Source: Leucobacter sp. wl10 (GTDB taxonomy: Bacteria; Actinomycetota; Actinomycetes; Actinomycetales; Microbacteriaceae). Taken from it: a stretch of DNA of 64,000 nt. The notes under the pieces were generated by a model, which saw only the letters and a program-made list of their open reading frames with translations, was not told the origin of the DNA and did not search any database. Every line of letters starts with the position of its first letter. The stretch's first letter is position 1. Where the stretch lies: contig NZ_KZ983987.1 of the NCBI RefSeq assembly GCF_003569785.1, positions 1-64,000 on the forward strand, in the 5' to 3' direction. A program made the translations under genes and the position numbers. Shown piece after piece: positions 1 to 6,902 of the stretch.

Positions 1-151
1 CCGCGATCCATACACCACTCTGGCGGACGCAACCGCCGTGCGAGGCGATCAGTGCGAGCGCGCTGTCCTCGTAGGCGGTCAGTCCGCCTGCTTCTCCCTC
101 GTTCGCCCAAAGCAGACAACAGAGCGTCACTCCGCCGTCGCTGTCCGCCAT
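1..151 (-). CDS. Partial small alpha-beta barrel-like protein (N-terminal 50 residues)
   Basis: Read on the minus strand from an ATG at 151-149, an open frame runs off the left edge of the window. It begins MADSDGGVTLCCLLWANEGE and continues with TAYEDSALALIASHGG. The pattern of a short beta strand (VTLCCLLWA), an AYED helix and an HGG turn resembles small DUF1330/YciI-like ferredoxin-fold proteins, often about 100 residues long. That family assignment is from memory of the pattern and is tentative. Only the start is present, so the gene is cut by the window edge. It is divergent from the membrane protein at 486. Confidence 0.6.
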   Translation of the reverse strand, partial: MADSDGGVTLCCLLWANEGEAGGLTAYEDSALALIASHGGCVRQSGVWIA

Positions 152-485
152 GGATCAACCCTACTCGGTTGCGCGCTTCCGCCGTTACTCCCTGGGTGCT
201 CGGCGAAGGGCAAGGCCTTTCTGCGGCGGCCCAGACAACTCGCACTGCAGGTGTTGCGCTACGGCGGAGGACCCAGCACGTGGTCAGATCAGCGGGCGAG
301 AGAGGAGCGTCGCACACGTCGCGGTCTTTCGAATCGACGGCTTGAGAACTTCCGTCATCGAGAGGCCTCGACGCGTCTCCCCGGCGGCGCTACGGGCAAC
401 ACCGCTACACACCCGAGTGCCAAGAGCCGGATGAGGCGAATCCGCTCCGTTGACTCGGCTGTTGTCCGGCTCATACGCTGGGATC
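152..485. other. Non-coding gap between two divergent genes
   Basis: This stretch of about 330 bases separates the truncated minus-strand gene at the left edge from the plus-strand membrane protein. Several overlapping frames are open, but their translations are rich in Arg, Gly and Pro and look like GC-driven shadows. I see no convincing gene, RNA or repeat. It probably holds promoters for both flanking genes. Confidence 0.5.
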
Positions 486-1394
486 ATGGCTGAAGTGAGA
501 GGCGACGCGCCTGCCTATCAGAAGGCCTGGTTCTGGCTGCTGACCGGGCGAGCGGTGGGCGGTAGGGGCTCCTCCTACGCGCCTCTGAAAGCCCAGCGCC
601 TACGCGGTGCACCGTATCGCGTCTGGCAGGCGCTTGCCAGGCGCCGATCCGCACAGCCGGTGCCGATCCTTTACCTCGTGGTCGGTGCGGTTGGTGCGCT
701 CATCGGGCTCATCCTGCGCCGGTTCATCGGGCTGCGATGGTGGATCGCGCCGCTCGCATTCATCGGTGCTGCGTGGGCGTTCTTCTTCTCGTCGATCTGG
801 TGGAAACGCCGTCTCCACACGGGCAAGCTGAGCACCGAGCTCCTGTGCGCCATCGACCCGCGACGAGGCCGAGCGCGTCGGCGACAGGAGCACATCGATC
901 GCCTGATGTCTTCGGGCATCCCCATGCTCGGGTTCGACGGGATTGAAGACGATCCGATGATCGGCGGTATGTCCTGGAGCAGCGACGGCGTGCAGCGGGT
1001 AACCGTCCGCTACTCCGAGGAGCGCCAGACGCGGGTGACCGATGCTTTCCAAGCATGGGACGATGCGGGGCAGACCAACGCTCGTGCTCTACTCGAGAAC
1101 CACCGCATGAGCCGGCTGCTCACCGAGGTCCAATCGCTCCAGGAGCGCACGGCGCTCTTGGAGCGCGCGAGGATCGGGAACGATGAACCGGAATGGGTCG
1201 CAACCACGCTCACTATCGACGGGGAGGAGCTGCCCGCATCGCAGATCTCGTCGGATGGCGTGACCGCCGCCTACGTGCGGTCGGGCCGTTACTGGATCTC
1301 GGTGCTCGCGCCGGCGGACGCACCGCTGCCTGCCCTGCACGCTCTCGACGGAGCCGAGCGCAGGCGGCTGGCAGAGGAGAGCCCGACTTTTTAG
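486..1394 (+). CDS. Hypothetical membrane protein
   Basis: The product is 302 residues if the ATG at 486 is used; an upstream GTG at 450 in the same frame is possible but less likely. After about 55 N-terminal residues, two hydrophobic segments (around PILYLVVGAVGALIGLIL and WWIAPLAFIGAAWAFFF) predict a membrane hairpin, followed by a basic WWKRR stop. The rest is a charged cytoplasmic domain of about 200 residues with a short heptad-like stretch (LLTEVQSLQERTALLERA) that could form a coiled coil. I do not recognise a family. It stands alone; the next plus-strand gene is the ArsR regulator. Confidence 0.65.
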   Translation: MAEVRGDAPAYQKAWFWLLTGRAVGGRGSSYAPLKAQRLRGAPYRVWQALARRRSAQPVPILYLVVGAVGALIGLILRRFIGLRWWIAPLAFIGAAWAFFFSSIWWKRRLHTGKLSTELLCAIDPRRGRARRRQEHIDRLMSSGIPMLGFDGIEDDPMIGGMSWSSDGVQRVTVRYSEERQTRVTDAFQAWDDAGQTNARALLENHRMSRLLTEVQSLQERTALLERARIGNDEPEWVATTLTIDGEELPASQISSDGVTAAYVRSGRYWISVLAPADAPLPALHALDGAERRRLAEESPTF

Positions 1395-1643
1395 AGGATG
1401 GGGAACGACGCGGCGGCCTGTGCGCGCGGGGAGGGCGCGCAGCGCGATGGCTCGACTGATGGCGAAGAGGGCGATGTCGATTGCCACTGCGGCCACAGAG
1501 ACAACGACCAGCACCGTCGCTGCGGCAACGGAGATGACCCCCACGACGATAGCCGCGAGCGCATTGGCGACCATTACCAGCCTGAGCGCGAGTCGCAGCG
1601 GCAGCCGGGTGAGCATCCGCAGGATGCCCCCGGCCCACGCCAC
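1089..1643 (-). CDS. Doubtful minus-strand membrane ORF
   Basis: A minus-strand frame gives a strikingly hydrophobic run of about 70 residues (for example LVMVANALAAIVVGVISVAA and a following VLVVVSVAAVAIDIALFA), which looks like two membrane helices. The frame is also open upstream of the GTG at 1643 and there reads LSPLLIAIAGIAAVAW, but without a usable ATG/GTG/TTG start. Downstream it runs about 300 bases antisense into the gene at 486-1394, where the translation loses protein character. It may be the remnant of a small membrane protein whose start and end have been lost. Apart from this frame, the gap 1395-1771 holds nothing I recognise. Confidence 0.25.
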   Translation of the reverse strand: MAWAGGILRMLTRLPLRLALRLVMVANALAAIVVGVISVAAATVLVVVSVAAVAIDIALFAISRAIALRALPARTGRRVVPHPLKSRALLCQPPALGSVESVQGRQRCVRRREHRDPVTARPHVGGGHAIRRDLRCGQLLPVDSERGCDPFRFIVPDPRALQERRALLERLDLGEQPAHAVVLE

Positions 1644-1759
1644 CGCGGCGATACCGGCAATCGCGATCAGGAGTGGGGAGAGGACGATCCTGTCGGCGCT
1701 CCCTCCGCCAAACCGCGCCGACGGGGCCGCGACCGTGCGACCGGTGATCCGGGATATGT

Positions 1760-1784
1760 TACTATCTGCGTATGAATGCGGATA
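1760..1784 (+). promoter_or_regulatory. Leaderless promoter and candidate ArsR operator
   Basis: A -10-like TACTAT at 1760-1765 sits six bases before the ATG of the ArsR gene, so the transcript would start at or next to the start codon. An imperfect inverted repeat, TATCTGC at 1763-1769 and GCGGATA at 1778-1784 with an 8-base spacer and one mismatch, spans the -10 box and the start codon. That is a sensible place for an autorepressor site. The -35 region is weak. Confidence 0.45.
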
Positions 1785-2137
1785 ATGATGTGAGTGTCGT
1801 GAAGCCGCCCCCCGAGTTCATCGATCTGGCGGCCGAGGTGCTGGGGGTGCTCTCCGATCCGACCCGGATCAGGATCATCCTGGCCCTGCGGCAGGCGGAT
1901 GAACTGTCGGTGAACGCCCTCGCGGAACTCGTCGGGAAGAAGCCCTCCGGGGTGTCGCAGCATCTGGCGCGGATGCGGATGGCGCGCATGGTCACCACCC
2001 GTCAGGAGGGCACGAGCGTGCTCTACAGCCTCATCGACGAGCACGCTCTCGCCCTCGTCCTCGAGGCGATCAAGCAGGCCGAGCACGCGGTCTCGAACGG
2101 ACAGATCCCGCCGCATCACCACGCACCCCGACGATAG
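1772..2137 (+). CDS. ArsR/SmtB-family metal-sensing repressor
   Basis: This 121-residue protein has the compact winged-helix fold of ArsR/SmtB repressors, with the recognition helix around KKPSGVSQHLARMRMARMV (residues 56-74). SmtB and NmtR bind Zn or Ni/Co at the C-terminal alpha5 helix through Asp, His, His and His/Glu. The matching positions here are Asp89, His91, Gln102 and His105, so three of four ligands are kept and one is Gln. A His115-His117 triplet in the tail could complete the site. The gene is followed after 37 bases by an MFS exporter, which suggests repression of metal or toxicant efflux. The metal cannot be told from sequence. Confidence 0.85.
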   Translation: MNADNDVSVVKPPPEFIDLAAEVLGVLSDPTRIRIILALRQADELSVNALAELVGKKPSGVSQHLARMRMARMVTTRQEGTSVLYSLIDEHALALVLEAIKQAEHAVSNGQIPPHHHAPRR

Positions 2138-2174
2138 TCCTGTCCCGCCGCTTCCGAGAGACCAGGTTCCACGC

Positions 2175-3380
2175 ATGATCGCCGTTCTCCGCAATCCGAG
2201 CTACGCGAAGCTGTTCAGCGCGCAGGTCATCGCTCTGCTCGGCACGGGCCTGCTCACGATCGCGCTCGGCCTGCTCGCCTTCGACATCGCCGGCGGCGAT
2301 GCGGGTGCGGTGCTGGGAGTGGCGATGACGATCAAGATGGTCGCCTACGTCGCCGTCTCGCCCGTCACCGCGGCGCTGGTCGCGCGCCTGCCGCGCAAGC
2401 CCGTGCTCGTCGGTGCCGACCTCATCCGGGCCGGGGTCGCCGCCTCGCTGCCGTTCGTGACCGAGACCTGGCAGATCTACGCACTGATCTTCCTGCTGCA
2501 ATCCGCTTCCGCGACGTTCACCCCGGCGTTCCAGGCCGTCATCCCCTCGGTGCTCCCCGATGAGGGCGACTACATCCGCGCTCTGTCGCTGTCCCGCCTC
2601 GCGTACGACCTCGAGTCCCTGGTCAGCCCGATCCTCGCGGCGGCGCTCCTGACGGTGATCAGCTTCCACAACCTGTTCGTCGGCACCGCCGCAGGTTTTC
2701 TCGCCTCCGCGGTCCTCGTGATCGCATGCCGGCTTCCCCTCATCGACGCGCCGTCGCCGACGCGATTCCGGGAGCGCCTCACCCGCGGCGTACGGGTGTT
2801 CTGGCGCGCAGGCGAGCTGCGCAGCCTCATGGGGTTCAATCTCGCCGTCGCGGCCGCGATGGCGATGGTGATCGTCAACACCGTCGTGCTCGTCCAGGGG
2901 GAGCTCAACCGTCCGCAGCTCGATGTCGCCCTCCTGCTCGGCGCCTACGGCGGCGGCTCCATGCTCGTCGCGCTCGGAATGCCGAAGCTCCTCGAGCGGC
3001 TGCAGGATCGACGGGTCATGCTCGTCGGAAGCGCCGCACTCCCGGTCCTGCTCCTCATCGGCGCCGGCGTCATGATCTGGCTTCGGGGCGCCCCGCAGTG
3101 GGTCGCGCTCATGATCGTCTGGGGGCTGCTCGGCGCCGCAGCCTCGACGATTCTCACCCCGTCGGCGCGACTGCTTCGCCGCAACAGCACCGAGCAGAAC
3201 CGCCCGGCCGTGTTCGCCGCCCAGTTCTCCCTCTCGCACGCCTGCTTCTTGATCGCCTACCCTCTCGCCGGTTCGCTCGGGGCGGCCATCGGGCTTCCCG
3301 CCGTCTCGCTCGTGCTCGCCGGCCTCGGCCTCGTCGGAGTCGCAACAGCGGTTCTGGCGGCTCCGGTCCGCGCTAGGTGA
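2175..3380 (+). CDS. MFS efflux transporter
   Basis: This 401-residue integral membrane protein has about 12 predicted helices and the MFS loop 2-3 basic motif (ARLPRKPVLVGADLIRAG, residues 69-86). It resembles the drug and metal exporters often placed behind ArsR regulators, such as the NreB-type nickel exporters, but no residues prove a substrate. It lies 37 bases behind the ArsR gene and is very probably co-transcribed and de-repressed with it. Its stop overlaps the stop of the convergent response regulator by 8 bases (3373-3380). Confidence 0.8.
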   Translation: MIAVLRNPSYAKLFSAQVIALLGTGLLTIALGLLAFDIAGGDAGAVLGVAMTIKMVAYVAVSPVTAALVARLPRKPVLVGADLIRAGVAASLPFVTETWQIYALIFLLQSASATFTPAFQAVIPSVLPDEGDYIRALSLSRLAYDLESLVSPILAAALLTVISFHNLFVGTAAGFLASAVLVIACRLPLIDAPSPTRFRERLTRGVRVFWRAGELRSLMGFNLAVAAAMAMVIVNTVVLVQGELNRPQLDVALLLGAYGGGSMLVALGMPKLLERLQDRRVMLVGSAALPVLLLIGAGVMIWLRGAPQWVALMIVWGLLGAAASTILTPSARLLRRNSTEQNRPAVFAAQFSLSHACFLIAYPLAGSLGAAIGLPAVSLVLAGLGLVGVATAVLAAPVRAR

Positions 3381-4023
3381 AGTCCACGAGGCCCGCTCGG
3401 GCGGCCGCCACGAGAACCTGCACCCGATCGCGCACATGCCACTTCGACATGATGCCCCCGAGGTGCGCCTTGACGGTGCCCTCCGACACGTGCAGAGCGC
3501 CCGCGATCTCCGCGTTCGACATGCCCTGCGCGAGATGCTGGAGCACCTCCGACTCTCGGTCGGTCAGGGCCTCGAGCTCACCCGCGCTCGTGGGCTTCGC
3601 CTCGCGCACGTGCTTCACGAGCATCGCGGCGATCCGAGGTGAGAGCGAGCTCGTGCCCTGATGCGCTTGCCGCAGCGCGCTCACGATCTCCTCCGCGCTC
3701 GAGTCCTTGAGCATGTAGCCCGAGGCGCCGGCCCCCAGCATCGGGAGCACAGTCTCCCGGGTATCGAGGGTGGTGACCGCGAGCACGCAGACCTCGGGCC
3801 ACCGCGAGGTGATCTCTCCGGTGGCCTCGATACCCCCCATCCCGGGCATCTGCACGTCCATCATGACGATATCCGGGCGGTAGCGCTCGACGGCTGCGAT
3901 AGCCTCGATCCCGTTCTCGGCTTCGGCGATCACCTTGATCTCGGGCGCGCGCGACACGAAATGCGTGAGTGCCACCCGCACCAGAGGGTCGTCATCGGTA
4001 ATCAGCACCCGGATCTCGTCCAT
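3373..4023 (-). CDS. NarL/LuxR-family response regulator
   Basis: The product has 216 residues. The N-terminal receiver domain (about 1-120) shows the acidic pair Asp11/Asp12, the phospho-acceptor Asp56 in VMMDVQMPG, Thr84-Thr85 and Lys106 (YMLKD). The C-terminal LuxR-type HTH (about 150-210) contains LTDRESEVLQHLAQGMSNAE. It should be phosphorylated by the histidine kinase encoded from 4235 on the opposite strand. The two genes are divergent across 211 bases, unlike the usual co-directional kinase-regulator pair, so the shared intergenic region probably controls both. Confidence 0.93.
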   Translation of the reverse strand: MDEIRVLITDDDPLVRVALTHFVSRAPEIKVIAEAENGIEAIAAVERYRPDIVMMDVQMPGMGGIEATGEITSRWPEVCVLAVTTLDTRETVLPMLGAGASGYMLKDSSAEEIVSALRQAHQGTSSLSPRIAAMLVKHVREAKPTSAGELEALTDRESEVLQHLAQGMSNAEIAGALHVSEGTVKAHLGGIMSKWHVRDRVQVLVAAARAGLVDFT

Positions 4024-4234
4024 GGAAAAGATCCTAGTGCCGCGCGAACTAGACCTTTGGCCAGTGATAATCTGCCGCTTCGTCCGATGTGCGTAAAAGT
4101 CACAGCCGAAAGGATTGATGTTGTTCAGACTTTTAGCCAGTTAGGGAGGTGTTTTGAGCATGACTTTCTGGAGCAGCCTTGCCCGATTCCTGGGCTTCCG
4201 TTGATCTGCACCGCGAATAAGGGATACTGGAGGA

Positions 4235-5386
4235 ATGTCGAGGCGCGCGGCGGCTGAGGTGAAACCCCGTCGTTTCCAATTAGGCCAGGGCGAGCAGCTG
4301 AATCGCCCTGAGCGCATCGCATTCATCGTCATCGTGGGCGGTGGCGCGATCCTCGATTTTCTGGGGCTCGTCACAACGCCCGATGCCAATCTGCTTTATA
4401 CCACGCTGAGTATCGCCACTACTCTTACATTCGCCCTGTACATCTGGTCGCCGCTGGTGGCCACCTCAATGCTCGGCGTAGCCGTGATGCTGTCGCTCTT
4501 CGTAGGCGCCCCGACGGGGGGTCTCGTCGCCGGAGCGATCGCGGCGCTGCCCGTCATGCGGCTGGCGACGACACCCGTTATCGTCGGCTACACCGGAGGC
4601 CTTCTCGTCTCCACAGCTCTCTTCACTTACAGGTACGGAAACAGCGACACTACCCCGACCAACGTCGCGATGGCTCTCATCGTCGCGACCGTGGCTGGAG
4701 GCGTGGGGCTGGCGCTCAGAATGGCTTACGCCCGCGGCCACCGCCTGGAGCACGAGCTCGCCGAACGCGCCGAACGCGAGCGGGAGGCGATCCTCGCCGA
4801 GCGCCGTTGGATCGCCGGCGAGCTGCACGACAGCATCGCTCATCACCTCACCGTCATCGCCATGCACGTGCAGATGCTCGATGACGACACGGCGCGCCCC
4901 GCATCGCAGGAGGCGATCCGCATCGCGGCGCGAAAATCCCTGAGTGACCTCCGCTTCGTCATCGAGCTGGCGGAGGACGCGCCGCGCGGGACGGGGGTGC
5001 CGTCGGGGGATCTCGCGGCCGCCGTAGACGAGGCCGGCGAGGAGTTCGAGGCGACCGGGCACGCCGTCGTGTGCGTCGGGGATCCGGCGGACGAGCGCAT
5101 TCCGAGGGGTGCCGAGATCATCCTGGCGAGGATCGTGCGCGAGTCGGCGACGAACATCCTCAAGTACGCGGGGCCGGGAGAGGTGCGATTCGAACTCGAC
5201 ATCGGCCCCGGATCGATCGCGCTGACGATTCGCAGTCCTCTGCCGACGACGCCGCGACGCGACCTGCCGTCGACCGGCACCGGCTTGAACCGCATGGCCG
5301 AGCGCGTGCTGGGCGTGAGCGGAGAGTTCAACGCCGGCCCCGCCGACGAAGCGTGGCTCGTCTCGGTGCGCCTGCCTGTGGCCTGA
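4235..5386 (+). CDS. NarL-type sensor histidine kinase (HisKA_3)
   Basis: The product has 383 residues. Residues 28-165 are hydrophobic and predict about five or six membrane helices with little extracellular sequence, so the kinase probably senses a membrane signal. A linker helix leads to the HisKA_3 dimerisation domain with the phospho-accepting His198 in ELHDSIAHHLTVIA. The ATPase domain has the N box (RESATNILKYA) and a G box (GTGLNRMAERV). An AGG-rich ribosome site stands directly before the ATG, so a later GTG (codon 9) is an alternative start. Its partner is the divergent response regulator at 3373-4023. Low-GC bases upstream include GATAAT, a possible -10. Confidence 0.92.
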   Translation: MSRRAAAEVKPRRFQLGQGEQLNRPERIAFIVIVGGGAILDFLGLVTTPDANLLYTTLSIATTLTFALYIWSPLVATSMLGVAVMLSLFVGAPTGGLVAGAIAALPVMRLATTPVIVGYTGGLLVSTALFTYRYGNSDTTPTNVAMALIVATVAGGVGLALRMAYARGHRLEHELAERAEREREAILAERRWIAGELHDSIAHHLTVIAMHVQMLDDDTARPASQEAIRIAARKSLSDLRFVIELAEDAPRGTGVPSGDLAAAVDEAGEEFEATGHAVVCVGDPADERIPRGAEIILARIVRESATNILKYAGPGEVRFELDIGPGSIALTIRSPLPTTPRRDLPSTGTGLNRMAERVLGVSGEFNAGPADEAWLVSVRLPVA

Positions 5387-5804
5387 GCCGCGAGCCGCCC
5401 GCCGTTGTGCGTTGCGAGCGGAAAGACTGACCGAATGTTGAGGGCGATCTGGACGTTCGCACCTGCCGCTCGAACCGGTGGAGTCGTACAGTCGAACCGT
5501 GGGCCACTCCCGCTCACGTTCGGATCGGCGCACCTCCAGGATATTCGCCGACCGATGCCACGCAACGGGCTGTGCCTGGGGGATGTGGGGACTGCGGCGA
5601 TTGTCTCAGGCGCCGTATACGCATAGCCCGTTGCGGCGCACCTCTCTTCGTTCCGGCTCATCCCTCCCACGGCGAGCGGGTACCCGAGCGCCCGGTGCAG
5701 CTCGGGATCAGCGGGAGCGTGTCGCGCGGCTTCGTCAGTTTCGGCGGCGACGCCGATGAGGGTCGGCGCCGATCCGCGGGCAGCGTGTTCGGGATACGGA
5801 CGGA
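5387..5804. other. Non-coding gap with an inverted repeat
   Basis: No convincing gene lies in these 418 bases between the histidine kinase and the convergent epimerase gene. The only structure I see is a pair of 15-base inverted arms (5561-5575 and 5621-5635), listed separately. The other open frames are Arg/Ser-rich shadows. Confidence 0.5.
5561..5635. repeat. Inverted repeat with 15-base arms
   Basis: CGCAACGGGCTGTGC at 5561-5575 is mirrored by GCATAGCCCGTTGCG at 5621-5635. The arms match except for one position and enclose 45 bases. It sits between convergent genes, so it may act as a weak bidirectional terminator or be the remnant of a small mobile or extragenic repeat. No T-run follows either arm. 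Confidence 0.5.
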
Positions 5805-6707
5805 CTACTCCGCGAGCGCCGATGAGATCGCCTGCCGCACCGTGCGATGCTCGAACTCGAACCCCGTGCGGTGCAGCACGGCGGGCCGCACCCGGGCGTC
5901 GGCGAGCAGCAGCGAATCGGCCGCGTCGCGTCCGAGCCCGGACCGCAGTGCCCAGGCCGGCGCGGGCAGCAGGTACGGGCGGCGCATCGCGCGCGCCAGC
6001 TCGCGACCGGTCTCCGAGGCCGAGGCGGGTGTCGGGCCGACGAGATTGACGGGGCCCTCGACATCGGCGTCGATGAGGTGCCGGATCGCCCGCACCTCGT
6101 CGTCGAGCGAGATCCAGGGCCAGATCTGCGAGCCGCGTCCCAGTGGGCCGCTCAGCCCCAGGCGCGTGAGCGCGAGCAGCGGCTTCAGCACGCCCCGCCG
6201 GTGCAGCAGGGGAGCGGTGCGGAGCAGCACGACGCGCGCCGCCGACTCTGCGGTCAGCGCCTCGCGCTCCCACTCCCGGCAGAGCTCGGCGAGGAAGGTG
6301 CGGCCCGGGCCGCTCGCCTCGTCGAGCTCCTCGCCCGGACGGTCGCCGTAGAAGCCGACGGCGGAGGCGTTGAGGAGCGGTGGCGCGTCGCGGCCGAGCT
6401 CGCGGAGCGCGGTCGCGATCGTGCGGGTCGGGACCAGTCGCGACTCCCGCAGGGTCTCGCGGTACGCGGACGTCCACGGCAGCCTGCCGATGCTCGCCCC
6501 GTTGAGGCAGACCACGGCCGCGGCCCCCTCGAGCACCTCGGGGTCGAGGGGGCGGTCGCCGGTGAGCCACTCCACCTCGTTCGCGGCGCGAGTGGCTCGG
6601 CGCACGAGGTGCGTGATCCCGATCCCGTCAGCCTGGAGCGACCAGGTGAGCGCTCCGCCGATGAGGCCGGATCCGCCCGCCATCACCACTCGTCTCTCGA
6701 TCATCAT
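5805..6707 (-). CDS. TIGR01777-family NAD-dependent epimerase (SulA/YfcH-like)
   Basis: The N-terminal Rossmann motif GGSGLIGGAL follows the start MMIERRVVMA. Later blocks typical of the TIGR01777/YfcH family are LLNASAVGFYGDRPGE and LRTAPLLHRRGVLKP, with a C-terminal DUF1731-like tail including RPAVLHRTGFEFEHRTVRQA. Family members bind NAD(P); a single substrate is not established. The frame is open 27 codons further upstream, but the strong GGAGG at 6709-6713 points to one of the paired ATGs at 6707/6704. The length of 300 residues is normal. It stands alone, transcribed in the same direction as the upstream MMPL gene. Confidence 0.85.
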   Translation of the reverse strand: MMIERRVVMAGGSGLIGGALTWSLQADGIGITHLVRRATRAANEVEWLTGDRPLDPEVLEGAAAVVCLNGASIGRLPWTSAYRETLRESRLVPTRTIATALRELGRDAPPLLNASAVGFYGDRPGEELDEASGPGRTFLAELCREWEREALTAESAARVVLLRTAPLLHRRGVLKPLLALTRLGLSGPLGRGSQIWPWISLDDEVRAIRHLIDADVEGPVNLVGPTPASASETGRELARAMRRPYLLPAPAWALRSGLGRDAADSLLLADARVRPAVLHRTGFEFEHRTVRQAISSALAE

Positions 6708-6902
6708 GCCTCCTTCGCCTGCGAACCGCTCATCGACGGTCGCTCCCGGGGTTCGACCTCTTCCGGTTCCGCGCCTCGTGGGGGACACCGCTCACGTATG
6801 CGCCCACCGCGGCGAGCGGGCCGGACTGCGCGAGCAGCGTCTCGCGCCAGCAGGCGACGAGGCCCGTGCGATCGAGACGGGACGGGTGCGGCGGCCGGAT
6901 CC

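Noticed and set aside
2070-3437. 455-codon minus-strand frame opposite the MFS exporter
   Set aside because: The Asp/Glu/Arg-rich translation has no hydrophobic core, and the plus strand encodes a clear 12-helix transporter.
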